DNA from: Streptococcus cristatus ATCC 51100
GTDB lineage: Bacteria; Bacillota; Bacilli; Lactobacillales; Streptococcaceae
DNA length: 64,000 nucleotides
Assembly: GCF_011612585.1 (NCBI RefSeq)
Contig: NZ_CP050133.1
Span: 744,001-808,000, forward strand
Reading direction: 5' to 3'
Shown: positions 18,331 to 26,899 of the stretch, piece by piece
How the letters are laid out: each line of letters begins with the position of its first letter
Numbering within the stretch: position 1 is the first letter of the stretch
The notes under the pieces: model-generated
Seen by the model: the letters and a program-made list of their open reading frames with translations, nothing else
The model's database searches: none
What the model was told of the DNA's origin: nothing
Program-made: the position numbers and the translations under genes

Positions 18331-19632
18331 TTATTCTCCGTAGGTAAATTGGTCGTTTTTGATATAGTGCATAAAGGTCTGGTTTTTTTCGCTGAAAAGT
18401 CCTGTATCTGCCAGCATTTCCTTGGGGAAGTAGAAGCGATTGTCGCCCTGTCTGGTGCCGGCCAGCGAATGGACGATAGGAGACAGGCTGGACAGTTCTG
18501 CTAAGCTGCCATCTTTTTGCAGAATCTCAATCTGGGTCCGGGGTTTTTCAACATCGGGCCTGTAGAAATCATAGGGCAAATCAAAATTACGATGGATAGC
18601 AGTATAGTAATCAGGGTCAAAGCCAACTTGTCCAACAAGGTCTCGCATGATATCCAAATGCGCTTCGTTCTCCTGGGAGAAGACGATAGACTTGAAGACC
18701 TTGCGGTTAATAAAACGCTGAGCCAAGTCAGATAAAATCTTGTCTGGACTCGTCATCCAAACTTGGAAATAGGTATTCATAACACCATCATCCAAGGCCA
18801 GATAATCCTGCAGGGTCACTCTGTTTTCAAAGAATGAAATGAGATTGGGCGATGACAGCGCAAAATAATCCTTCTGAGCCGGATAGAGAAACTTGGCCCG
18901 CTTGAGCAGATTTTGCAGCAGAACTTCCATAGCTCGACTGGCCGGGTGGAAATAAACCTGCATGTACATCTGGTAGCGGCTGACTACATAGTCTTCTACT
19001 GCATGCATGCCATTGCGCTTGAAGGCGATGCCGTTTTCTACTGGACAAATCACTCGTAAAATTCTGGTTAAGTCAAATTGCCCATAGGAAGCGCCGGTAA
19101 AGAAGGAATCTCGTAAGAGGTAGTCCATCCGATCCACATCAATCTGGCTGGAAATCAGCTGGACCACTTGCTTATTGGGGTAGGTATGGTTGATGACGCT
19201 AGCTACCTTTTCTGGAAAGTCCGGCGAAACCTGCACCAAGACCTGATGAATCTCTGTCTCAGGACTAGTGATGATTTGCCGCGTAATGTCCTCATGGTCG
19301 GTATCAAAGAGGCGTTCAAAAGTATGTGAATAAGCGCCATGTCCCAAGTCATGCAAAAGAGCAGCCGTCATGGTCAGCAGACTTTCGTGACTGTCCCAGA
19401 CCTTGCTGTATTTTTCATTGAAAATCTTGGTGATACGTCGGGCAATCTCATAAGCTCCCAGACAATGCGAAAAACGGCTGTGCTCCCCGCCGTGGAAGGT
19501 ATAGCCGGAAGTACCCAGCTGTTTGATGCGGCGCAGCCGTTGAAATTCTTTGGTATTGATTAAATCATAAATGACCTGATGATCCACATGCACATAATTA
19601 TGGACAGGATCTCGAAATACTTTTTCAATCAT
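18331..19632 (-). CDS. HD-domain phosphohydrolase (dGTPase/SAMHD1-like)
   Basis: 433-residue cytoplasmic HD hydrolase resembling Bacillus YwfO and the dGTP triphosphohydrolase/SAMHD1 family. Metal ligands are visible in 'EHSRFSHCLG' (about 51-60), 'LLHDLGHGAYSHTFE' (about 92-106) and 'SQIDVDRMDYLLRDSFFTG' (about 161-180). The exact nucleotide substrate is not known from sequence. The start codon lies only 6 nt after an extended -10 box and has no proper Shine-Dalgarno site, so the operon mRNA is predicted to be leaderless. It is the first gene of the operon ending in murM-murN. Confidence 0.88.
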   Translation of the reverse strand: MIEKVFRDPVHNYVHVDHQVIYDLINTKEFQRLRRIKQLGTSGYTFHGGEHSRFSHCLGAYEIARRITKIFNEKYSKVWDSHESLLTMTAALLHDLGHGAYSHTFERLFDTDHEDITRQIITSPETEIHQVLVQVSPDFPEKVASVINHTYPNKQVVQLISSQIDVDRMDYLLRDSFFTGASYGQFDLTRILRVICPVENGIAFKRNGMHAVEDYVVSRYQMYMQVYFHPASRAMEVLLQNLLKRAKFLYPAQKDYFALSSPNLISFFENRVTLQDYLALDDGVMNTYFQVWMTSPDKILSDLAQRFINRKVFKSIVFSQENEAHLDIMRDLVGQVGFDPDYYTAIHRNFDLPYDFYRPDVEKPRTQIEILQKDGSLAELSSLSPIVHSLAGTRQGDNRFYFPKEMLADTGLFSEKNQTFMHYIKNDQFTYGE

Positions 19633-19638
19633 AGTCCT

Positions 19639-19647
19639 ATTATATCA
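19639..19647 (-). promoter_or_regulatory. Extended -10 promoter of the HD-HAD-murMN operon
   Basis: Reading the minus strand, TGATATAAT is followed by AGGACT and the ATG. Six nucleotides separate -10 and start codon. Confidence 0.65.
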
Positions 19648-19749
19648 TAAATGCTCAGTGGACGAAATTCAAAGCCTGAAGTAGAAAGGAAGAATTCTCA
19701 AGAAATTTTTGGTAAAATAGAGGAAAGAAACAAGGAATGTGAGAAAATC

Positions 19750-20154
19750 ATGAAAATTAGAATGAGAAATCAAATCAAATTAGATGAACAAATGGAGTTG
19801 ATTGACCAGGTCTACGATGTAGAATGGACAAAAAAAGGAAGCAATAACTATTTGATTTATCAGAGCGAGGAGCAGGAAAAGGTCGTTCTGAAGTTTGATG
19901 AGGACAAGCTGACCATGACCCGCTTTTCTGAGCCTAAGACTATTCTTCATTTTATTAAGAATGGTCAGCATGTAGTATCCATCCCGACTCCGCTAGGAGC
20001 TCAACAGTTTGTGACAGACACTCAGCACTATCACTTAGATGCAGAAAATCAAGATTTGGAACTTCACTATGATTTGAAAAGGGCCGACGATGATCAGCTT
20101 TTTGCTTCCTATCAGATGAAAATCGAATGGACGGAAGAAAAGTTTGAAAAATAA
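19750..20154 (+). CDS. DUF1934 family protein (YwiB-like)
   Basis: 134-residue small cytoplasmic protein of the DUF1934 family, a lipocalin-like beta-barrel of unknown function found across Firmicutes. The chosen ATG (MKIRMRNQIKL...) fits the family start; in-frame codons further upstream overlap the putative promoter (TGGTAAAAT near 19709). The protein consists mostly of alternating beta-strand-like segments, with 'FIKNGQHVVSIPTPLGAQQFVTDT'-like core. It is divergent from the HD operon and is followed by the riboswitch and P-type ATPase gene. Confidence 0.75.
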   Translation: MKIRMRNQIKLDEQMELIDQVYDVEWTKKGSNNYLIYQSEEQEKVVLKFDEDKLTMTRFSEPKTILHFIKNGQHVVSIPTPLGAQQFVTDTQHYHLDAENQDLELHYDLKRADDDQLFASYQMKIEWTEEKFEK

Positions 20155-20164
20155 CAGCTCTGCC

Positions 20165-20192
20165 TTGAAAAATACAAAAATTTTGGTATAAT
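20165..20192 (+). promoter_or_regulatory. Promoter of the riboswitch and P-type ATPase
   Basis: TTGAAA at 20165-20170, a 16-bp spacer and an extended -10 TGGTATAAT ending at 20192. Transcription should start near 20199. Confidence 0.75.
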
Positions 20193-20198
20193 AAATAC

Positions 20199-20306
20199 AC
20201 TCAAGGGAGTAGCTAACGGTTTTACCGTTACAAGGTCGTCAATACGAAAGAAATTTCCGGCCTTGTATGAAATAGCGAGACTTGTTAATCAACAGGTCTC
20301 TTTTTT
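20199..20306 (+). ncRNA. yybP-ykoY family manganese riboswitch with expression-platform terminator
   Basis: The leader carries the conserved core of the yybP-ykoY class: AAGGGAGTAGC at its 5' end, the ACAAGGTCGTCAATACG segment, the matching CCGGCCTTGTATG strand, and AGCGAGAC at the 3' end. The two ACAAGG/CCTTGT strands pair to form the long arm. The 3' end of the aptamer overlaps a terminator (20277-20306). Members of this class bind Mn2+ and relieve termination, here in front of a cation-transporting P-type ATPase, which fits manganese-induced export. Confidence 0.92.
20277..20306 (+). terminator. Riboswitch terminator
   Basis: GAGACTTGTT pairs with AACAGGTCTC across AATC (one G-U pair), followed by six T. 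Its left arm is part of the aptamer, which is the basis for switching. Confidence 0.85.
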
Positions 20307-20345
20307 GTTTATTTTGAAAGAGGCCCATCAAAAGGAGGAGACATT

Positions 20346-23042
20346 TTGTCAAAAGAACAAAAGCGCCAAGCTTTTTATACGCAAAGTCCTGAGGAAGTTT
20401 TGCAAGCAATGGAAGCTTCCAAACAAGGGTTGACCAGCAGCCAAGCCCAGCAACGTTTGTCGGACTACGGTCGCAATGAATTGGAAGAAGGAGAGAAAAA
20501 GACTCTCTTGATGAAATTCATTGAGCAGTTCAAGGACTTGATGATTATCATCTTGTTGGTAGCGGCTATCTTGTCTGTTGTGACGTCAGGTGGTGAGGAT
20601 ATTGCGGATGCTGTGATTATCTTAGCTGTTGTCATCATCAATGCTATCTTTGGTGTCTACCAAGAAGGTAAGGCTGAAGAAGCCATTGCGGCTCTCAAAT
20701 CTATGTCCAGCCCAGCTGCGCGTGTCCTGCGTGATGGCCATGTCACAGAGGTTGATTCTAAGGATTTGGTGCCTGGCGATATCGTCAGACTGGAAGCCGG
20801 CGATGTTGTCCCAGCAGATATGCGACTGTTGGAAGCTAATTCCCTGAAGATCGAAGAAGCCGCTCTGACAGGTGAGTCTGTGCCAGTTGAGAAAGATTTG
20901 ACTGTCGACGTAGCAGCAGATGCTGGTATTGGCGACCGTGTGAATATGGCCTTCCAAAACTCCAATGTCACTTACGGTCGAGGAGTAGGGGTTGTTGTCA
21001 ATACAGGTATGTACACAGAAGTCGGTCATATCGCAGGCATGTTGCAAGATGCAGATGAGACTGATACGCCACTCAAGCAAAATCTCAATAGCCTGTCTAA
21101 GGTTCTGACCTATGCGATCCTAGTGATTGCTGCGGTGACCTTTGTAGTCGGTGTTTTCATTCAAGGAAAAGATCCGCTTGGTGAATTGATGACTTCGGTT
21201 GCTCTTGCAGTTGCAGCTATTCCAGAAGGTCTGCCTGCTATCGTTACTATCGTCTTGGCTTTGGGAACACAGGTTCTGGCTAAGCGAAATTCGATTGTCC
21301 GTAAGTTGCCAGCAGTAGAAACGCTTGGTTCAACTGAAATTATCGCTTCAGATAAGACCGGTACCCTGACCATGAATAAGATGACGGTCGAAAAAGTCTT
21401 TTATGACGGAGTTCTGAATGAAGCTGGACAAGATATTGAACTTGGCTTGGAACTGCCACTCTTACGTTCTGTTGTCTTAGCCAATGATACCAAGATTGAC
21501 CAAGAAGGGAAGCTAATTGGTGACCCAACAGAAACAGCCTTCATCCAGTATGCTTTGGACAAGGGTTATGATGTCAAAGGATTTTTAGAGAAATATCCTC
21601 GTGTAGCTGAGCTGCCATTTGACTCAGACCGTAAGCTCATGTCTACTGTCCATCCATTGCCAGACGGGAAGTTCCTCGTGGCGGTCAAGGGAGCTCCTGA
21701 CCAACTCTTGAAACGCTGTGTTGCCCGTGATAAGGCTGGAGCTATTGCGGCGATTGATGATGTTACTTCACAGTTGATCAAGTCTAATAACTCAGAAATG
21801 GCTCACCAAGCTCTGCGCGTGCTGGCTGGTGCCTACAAGATTATTGATGCAGTTCCAACCGACTTGACATCTGAAAATCTAGAAAATGATTTAATCTTTA
21901 CAGGTTTAATCGGTATGATTGACCCTGAGCGTGCCGAAGCGGCAGAAGCCGTTCGTGTGGCTAAGGAAGCAGGAATCCGTCCAATCATGATCACAGGTGA
22001 CCACCAAGACACAGCAGAAGCAATTGCTAAGCGTTTGGGAATCATTGAAGCTGGAGATACGGAAGACCATGTTTTGACTGGTGCTGAACTCAATGAACTT
22101 TTAGATGCAGAATTTGAAAAAGTGGTTGGTCAATACTCTGTCTATGCTCGGGTTTCTCCTGAACACAAGGTTCGTATCGTGAAAGCATGGCAAAACCAAG
22201 GTAAGGTCGTTGCCATGACAGGTGATGGTGTCAATGACGCACCAGCTCTGAAGACAGCCGATATCGGTATCGGTATGGGAATCACAGGTACAGAGGTTTC
22301 TAAGGGAGCTTCTGACATGATTCTGGCGGATGATAATTTTGCAACCATTATCGTTGCAGTCGAAGAAGGACGGAAGGTCTTCTCTAATATTCAAAAGACC
22401 ATCCAGTATCTCCTTTCAGCTAATACAGCTGAAGTGCTGACTATTTTCTTGGCAACCCTCTTTGGATGGGATGTCTTGCAACCAGTTCATCTGCTTTGGA
22501 TCAACTTGGTAACGGATACTTTCCCAGCTATCGCTCTTGGTGTTGAACCTGCCGAGCCAGGTGTCATGACTCACAAGCCTCGTGGTCGTAAGTCTAGCTT
22601 CTTCTCTGGTGGTGTCATGAGTTCCATCATCTATCAAGGATTGCTACAAGGTGCTCTCGTTCTATCCGTCTATGGCTATGCTATTGCTAATCCTGTACAT
22701 ATTGGTGATGTAAAAGCGATCCATGCGGATGCCCTTACCATGGCCTTTGCAACTCTTGGACTTATTCAGCTCTTCCATGCTTACAATGTGAAATCTGTTT
22801 ACCAATCTATCTTTACAGTTGGTCCATTCAAGTCTAAGACTTTTAACTGGTCTATCCTGGTTTCTTTCATCCTATTGATTTCAACTATTGTAATTGATCC
22901 ACTGGAAAAGATTTTCCATGTGACTAAGTTAGATGTGACTCAATGGGCTGTTGTCCTGATCGGCAGTTTCTCTATGATTATCATTGTTGAAATTGTGAAG
23001 TTCATCCAACGTAAATTAGGTATGGACAAGAATGCCATTTAA
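20346..23042 (+). CDS. mgtA: P-type cation-transporting ATPase (Mn2+/Ca2+ exporter)
   Basis: 898-residue P2A-type ATPase with the cation-ATPase N-domain, the actuator motif 'LTGES' (about 175), the phosphorylated Asp336 in 'SDKTGTLT', the nucleotide-binding region, and 'MTGDGVNDAPAL' before the C-terminal membrane bundle. About ten membrane segments are expected. It starts at TTG, with AAAGGAGGAG as a strong ribosome site. The yybP-ykoY riboswitch in its leader and the known pneumococcal MgtA (also riboswitch-controlled) point to Mn2+ (and perhaps Ca2+) efflux rather than Mg2+ uptake, despite the name. It is monocistronic, with a terminator downstream. Confidence 0.92.
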   Translation: MSKEQKRQAFYTQSPEEVLQAMEASKQGLTSSQAQQRLSDYGRNELEEGEKKTLLMKFIEQFKDLMIIILLVAAILSVVTSGGEDIADAVIILAVVIINAIFGVYQEGKAEEAIAALKSMSSPAARVLRDGHVTEVDSKDLVPGDIVRLEAGDVVPADMRLLEANSLKIEEAALTGESVPVEKDLTVDVAADAGIGDRVNMAFQNSNVTYGRGVGVVVNTGMYTEVGHIAGMLQDADETDTPLKQNLNSLSKVLTYAILVIAAVTFVVGVFIQGKDPLGELMTSVALAVAAIPEGLPAIVTIVLALGTQVLAKRNSIVRKLPAVETLGSTEIIASDKTGTLTMNKMTVEKVFYDGVLNEAGQDIELGLELPLLRSVVLANDTKIDQEGKLIGDPTETAFIQYALDKGYDVKGFLEKYPRVAELPFDSDRKLMSTVHPLPDGKFLVAVKGAPDQLLKRCVARDKAGAIAAIDDVTSQLIKSNNSEMAHQALRVLAGAYKIIDAVPTDLTSENLENDLIFTGLIGMIDPERAEAAEAVRVAKEAGIRPIMITGDHQDTAEAIAKRLGIIEAGDTEDHVLTGAELNELLDAEFEKVVGQYSVYARVSPEHKVRIVKAWQNQGKVVAMTGDGVNDAPALKTADIGIGMGITGTEVSKGASDMILADDNFATIIVAVEEGRKVFSNIQKTIQYLLSANTAEVLTIFLATLFGWDVLQPVHLLWINLVTDTFPAIALGVEPAEPGVMTHKPRGRKSSFFSGGVMSSIIYQGLLQGALVLSVYGYAIANPVHIGDVKAIHADALTMAFATLGLIQLFHAYNVKSVYQSIFTVGPFKSKTFNWSILVSFILLISTIVIDPLEKIFHVTKLDVTQWAVVLIGSFSMIIIVEIVKFIQRKLGMDKNAI

Positions 23043-23047
23043 CAGCA

Positions 23048-23073
23048 AAAAGTCATCTACGGATGGCTTTTTT
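23048..23073 (+). terminator. Terminator after the P-type ATPase
   Basis: AAAGTCATC and GATGGCTTT pair (one G-U) around TACG, followed by a T-run. Confidence 0.8.
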
Positions 23074-23130
23074 ATGTACAAGGCGGTATAATCAACTTCA
23101 AAGAGTTTAACTCGAAAGGACGGTGAAAGT

Positions 23131-23922
23131 ATGTATCAAAATTTACGAAAGAAGTTGGAAGAAGCTTCTCCTTTATATTGTGAAGAAGAAATCTTATGGT
23201 TGCTGGATCATATTGGTCATCCAGAAGCGACAATCCGTGATGAGTTAGTCTTTTCGTCCTTGGCAAGGGGACTTCAGGCTGATTTGTTTTCAGTTGAACA
23301 GTTTCGTTTCTTGGCTCAAGAGGCAGTCAAAAGACAAGGTTTTTTTTACAAGAGTGACGAAAATGGTCAAGCCACCTTAACACGTTCCTTCACGGCTTTG
23401 CTTTATGCTAATCTCTTAAACTGTGATGGTAATCCAAACTCTTTGTATTATCAGGCTTTATCAGTACAAGAAAGAACCTATTTACTAGATAAGGGGCTAA
23501 GCTATTTGTCAGTAGAAAGAGACACAAGAGGTTACTCCAGGAAATACGGTTGGGTTCATGCCTTCGCTCATGGAGCAGACTTATTGACAGAAGTGGCTTG
23601 TCATCCGGACTTTCCCTCCAGTAGGATGCCAGAGATTCTAGAGGTTCTTCATCAAGTTTTTAAAAGAGTTTCAGTCCGTTTCGGAAATGATGAGGACTGG
23701 CGCTTAGCCCAGGTGCTCTATCAAGCTGTTTTAAAGGAAAAACTGTCGCAGCATGAACTTAGACTGTGGCTTCAATCACAGAATTTTCCCTTGGAAAGCA
23801 AGCAAGACTTCATAGCTTTTTCCAATTTTCGCTCTTGTTTATTAGAAGTCTATGTGCAGTTAGACAGCAAAAAACAGCTCTCAGATGAGCTGAGAGCTGC
23901 TATTCAAACATTCCATTACTGA
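23131..23922 (+). CDS. DUF2785 family protein
   Basis: 263-residue helical protein of the DUF2785 family, whose function is unknown. The family block 'DTRGYSRKYGWVHAFAHGADLLTEVACHP' lies about residues 130-158 and holds conserved His and Asp residues. A promoter with TATAAT at 23087-23092 and the ribosome site GAAAGGACGG precede the ATG. Its stop codon overlaps the stop of the convergent phosphoesterase gene by 7 nt, and the last 50 bp of the gene contain the terminator of that opposite gene. Confidence 0.82.
   Translation: MYQNLRKKLEEASPLYCEEEILWLLDHIGHPEATIRDELVFSSLARGLQADLFSVEQFRFLAQEAVKRQGFFYKSDENGQATLTRSFTALLYANLLNCDGNPNSLYYQALSVQERTYLLDKGLSYLSVERDTRGYSRKYGWVHAFAHGADLLTEVACHPDFPSSRMPEILEVLHQVFKRVSVRFGNDEDWRLAQVLYQAVLKEKLSQHELRLWLQSQNFPLESKQDFIAFSNFRSCLLEVYVQLDSKKQLSDELRAAIQTFHY
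23869..23899 (-). terminator. Terminator of the phosphoesterase gene, inside the DUF2785 coding region
   Basis: CAGCTCTCAG and CTGAGAGCTG form a perfect 10-bp stem around ATGAG. On the minus strand the stem is followed by six T, so it stops the minus-strand transcript. Confidence 0.8.
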
Positions 23923-24776
23923 ACTTCAATCACCGTTACAGCATCTCGCAGTTCATCTGCCAAGTGTTTTTTCTTATAGTCTAGAAATTCGACTAAATCT
24001 TTAACAGCATTATAACGCTTGTGCAGGCGGTGCATCTGGGGAATTTGATACTGAGGAAAGTCATTAAAAAAGTTCCGAGTCAGTTTCCATTCGCGGATGT
24101 AGCCTAGAGGACGCATATGGTAGCGGACACCTTCGATAATACGGCTTTGGTGGCGGTGGTGGAGATGGCCGAAAACTACCTCTTTCACCTTGTATTTGAC
24201 AAAGATCCGATGAAAAGCTTGGCTTCCTAGGAAGGCGTTGAAGCGTTGGAAATAGGGATGGTCGTATAGAAAGTCTTGATGGGGAACAAAATGCAGAGCA
24301 ATAATAACGGGACCATCTAAAGTCATCAGCAGTTTTTCCAACTCTTGCAGCGTCTGAGCTGTAATGCTAGGGTCGTCAAGTTGACGCTCCAATCTACGGT
24401 CAAACCAGAAATTGGTCTTGGTTCTCAGATGCTCTTCCTTGCTTTTTTCTGGAACAAAGCTGTAGTCGTACCAGCCAGAAAAGCTGACGAGCTTAGTTTG
24501 TCCGAACTGCTGGACCTGAAAATCATGGTTTGAAATTTCTTCTTCAGAAAGTCCCAGCATATCGTGGTTTCCCAGATTAAAAGAAATGGGAATCTCTTGC
24601 TTCAAAGTTTCAAGAAAGGGCAAACTGATCTTGTTCAGGTCGTTGGACAGGTCCCCTGCAATGTGTAGATGGTCAATTTGCTCCTCTTTTAAAAGCTGGC
24701 AAAGAGTTTGCCGCTCAAAATCTCCAAACTGATTAGAGTCTAGATGGAGGTCGCTCATAAATCCGATTCTTGTCAT
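23916..24776 (-). CDS. Calcineurin-like metallophosphoesterase
   Basis: 286-residue metallophosphoesterase with the dimetal motifs in order: 'SDLHLD' (8-13), 'AGDLSND' (about 40-46), 'GNHD' (about 69-72), 'ALHFVP' and 'GHLHHRH' (about 205-211). It belongs to the uncharacterised streptococcal branch of the family; substrate unknown. The start codon follows a weak extended -10 box by 6 nt without a Shine-Dalgarno site, so a leaderless mRNA is likely. The C-terminal 40 residues are helical and charged. Confidence 0.87.
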   Translation of the reverse strand: MTRIGFMSDLHLDSNQFGDFERQTLCQLLKEEQIDHLHIAGDLSNDLNKISLPFLETLKQEIPISFNLGNHDMLGLSEEEISNHDFQVQQFGQTKLVSFSGWYDYSFVPEKSKEEHLRTKTNFWFDRRLERQLDDPSITAQTLQELEKLLMTLDGPVIIALHFVPHQDFLYDHPYFQRFNAFLGSQAFHRIFVKYKVKEVVFGHLHHRHQSRIIEGVRYHMRPLGYIREWKLTRNFFNDFPQYQIPQMHRLHKRYNAVKDLVEFLDYKKKHLADELRDAVTVIEVQ

Positions 24777-24782
24777 GATTTT

Positions 24783-24791
24783 AGTCTAGCA
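24783..24791 (-). promoter_or_regulatory. Extended -10 promoter of the phosphoesterase gene
   Basis: Minus strand TGCTAGACT followed by AAAATC and the ATG. The hexamer TAGACT is weaker than consensus. Confidence 0.5.
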
Positions 24792-25024
24792 TATTTTGAA
24801 AAACTTGAAAATATTTAAGCGTCTTATGGAGGGGATCACTTCTATCTGAATCCCAAATAGATTATTAGAACCTTGTAATCCAGAATAATTCTTCCAACCC
24901 CATGTCATTATATTACTTTTTTAACAATTCCGTAACAAGCAGCTCCCATTCTTGCCTATCCATTAAAAATTGTATAAAATGAAGGTGCTTCATTATCCGA
25001 TTAGGCAAATGTCTGAAAATGTGT

Positions 25025-25030
25025 TATAAT
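25025..25030 (+). promoter_or_regulatory. -10 box of the prfB-ftsEX operon
   Basis: TATAAT 26 nt before the prfB ATG, with AAGAGGT as ribosome site between. The rest of the 280-bp gap from 24777 shows no gene; there is only a small GAAG-gtg-CTTC hairpin near 24980. Confidence 0.5.
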
Positions 25031-25056
25031 AAAACGATATATGAAAAGAGGTATTT

Positions 25057-26152
25057 ATGGACATTTCAGAAATTCGTCAAAAGATTGACGCAAATCGTGA
25101 AAAATTAGCTTCTTTCAGGGGGTCTCTTTGACTTAGAAGGTCTGGAAGAAGAAATTGCCATCTTAGAAAATAAGATGACAGAACCTGACTTTTGGGACGA
25201 CAACATTGCAGCCCAGAAGACATCTCAAGAGCTCAATGAACTCAAGCAAACCTATGAAAATTTTCATCAGATGACCGAGCTTTTTGATGAATCGGAAATC
25301 TTGCTTGATTTTCTGGCTGAGGACGACTCGGTTCAAGAAGAGTTGGAAGAAAAGTTAACCGAGCTTGATAAAATGATGACCAGCTATGAGATGACTCTCT
25401 TGCTGTCAGAGCCTTATGATAATAACAACGCCATTCTTGAAATTCACCCAGGATCTGGTGGTACAGAGGCTCAGGATTGGGGCGATATGCTGTTGCGAAT
25501 GTACACGCGCTTCGGCAATGCCAAGGGCTTCAAAGTAGAAGTCTTGGACTATCAGGCTGGCGATGAGGCTGGGATTAAGTCAGTGACCCTATCATTTGAA
25601 GGGCCGCATGCTTATGGTATACTCAAGTCAGAGATGGGCGTTCATCGCTTGGTTCGGATTTCGCCATTTGATTCGGCGAAACGTCGTCATACTTCCTTTA
25701 CCTCAGTAGAGGTCATGCCAGAGTTGGACGATACTATTGAGGTAGAGGTCCGTGATGATGACATCAAGATGGATACTTTCCGTTCAGGTGGAGCCGGCGG
25801 ACAGAACGTCAATAAGGTATCAACTGGTGTGAGATTGACCCATATTCCGACAGGAATTGTCGTACAGTCTACCGTTGACCGAACCCAGTATGGAAACCGT
25901 GACCGAGCTATGAAAATGCTGCAGGCCAAGCTTTATCAGTTGGAGCAAGAGAAAAAAGCAGCAGAAGTCGATTCGCTCAAGGGAGATAAAAAAGAGATTT
26001 CTTGGGGCAGTCAGATTCGTTCTTATGTCTTTACTCCCTATACTATGGTCAAAGATCATCGAACTAGCTATGAAGTAGCTCAGGTAGATAAGGTTATGGA
26101 CGGAGACTTAGACGGATTTATTGATGCCTATTTAAAATGGAGACTCAACTAA
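25057..26152 (+). CDS. prfB: Peptide chain release factor 2 (programmed +1 frameshift)
   Basis: RF2 recognises UGA and UAA stop codons and releases the finished peptide. The reading frame from ATG 25057 has an in-frame TGA as codon 25; translation must skip one base there, so the product is joined from 25057-25128 and 25130-26152, 364 residues. '[11 protein letters not shown]' contains the GGQ peptidyl-release motif, and the codon-recognition loop lies upstream. The frameshift makes RF2 regulate its own synthesis: low RF2 favours the shift. ftsE and ftsX follow, a neighbourhood common in Firmicutes. Confidence 0.96.
25117..25131 (+). other. prfB programmed +1 frameshift site
   Basis: An internal Shine-Dalgarno-like AGGGGG at 25117-25122 is followed, 3 nt later, by CTT-TGA-C. 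The ribosome slips from CTT to TTT and continues with GAC. This is the classical bacterial RF2 recoding signal. Confidence 0.95.
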
Positions 26153-26206
26153 AAACAGAGTGAAATCGCTAGATAAAAACTCTGATGAAAGGAATTGTAC
26201 TAATTC

Positions 26207-26899
26207 ATGTCAATGATTGAAATGAAAGACGTTGTTAAAAAGTATGACAACGGGACAACTGCTCTACGTGGTGTATCTATACATATCGAACCAGGTGAAT
26301 TTGCCTATATTGTAGGACCATCAGGAGCAGGTAAATCAACCTTTATTAGACTCCTCTATCGTGAAATTAAAATCGATAAAGGAAACCTTGCTGTAGCAGG
26401 TTTTAACTTGGGAAAAATCAAGAAACGGGATATTCCAATGCTACGCCGTAGAGTCGGTGTGGTTTTCCAAGACTATAAACTACTTCCTAAAAAGACCGTT
26501 TATGAGAATATTGCCTATGCTATGGAAGTTATCGGTGAGCATCGTAGAAATATTAAGAAACGCGTCATGGAAGTTTTGGATCTGGTTGGCCTTAAGCACA
26601 AGGTTCGTTCCTTCCCTAATGAGTTATCAGGGGGAGAACAGCAACGGATTGCGATTGCGCGTGCCATTGTTAACAATCCCCAGGTCTTGATTGCTGACGA
26701 GCCGACTGGTAACTTGGATCCAGATAATTCATGGGAAATCATGAATTTGCTGGAGCGCATTAACCTGCAAGGAACTACAGTCCTGATGGCGACTCACAAT
26801 AGTCAGATTGTAAATACCCTACGTCACCGCGTCATTGCTATCGAAAATGGTCGTGTGGTGCGTGATGAGGCGGAAGGAGAATACGGATACGATGATTAG
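26207..26899 (+). CDS. ftsE: Cell division ATP-binding protein FtsE
   Basis: 230-residue ABC ATPase that works with FtsX to activate peptidoglycan hydrolases (PcsB in streptococci) at the division site. Walker A is 'GPSGAGKST' (about 38-46), the signature 'LSGGEQQRIAIARA' and Walker B 'VLIADEPTGNLD'. It overlaps ftsX by 8 nt, so the two are coupled. An alternative start is the second Met (26213). Confidence 0.96.
   Translation: MSMIEMKDVVKKYDNGTTALRGVSIHIEPGEFAYIVGPSGAGKSTFIRLLYREIKIDKGNLAVAGFNLGKIKKRDIPMLRRRVGVVFQDYKLLPKKTVYENIAYAMEVIGEHRRNIKKRVMEVLDLVGLKHKVRSFPNELSGGEQQRIAIARAIVNNPQVLIADEPTGNLDPDNSWEIMNLLERINLQGTTVLMATHNSQIVNTLRHRVIAIENGRVVRDEAEGEYGYDD

Noticed and set aside
20346..23042. 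Magnesium importer
   Set aside because: The yybP-ykoY leader and family context favour Mn2+/Ca2+ export.
24777..25056. Small RNA or short gene in the gap before prfB
   Set aside because: Only the prfB -10 box and a 4-bp hairpin are visible; no convincing structure or frame with a ribosome site.
25129..25131. Selenocysteine codon or pseudogene in prfB
   Set aside because: The TGA is part of the classical RF2 frameshift signal and the rest of the gene is intact.
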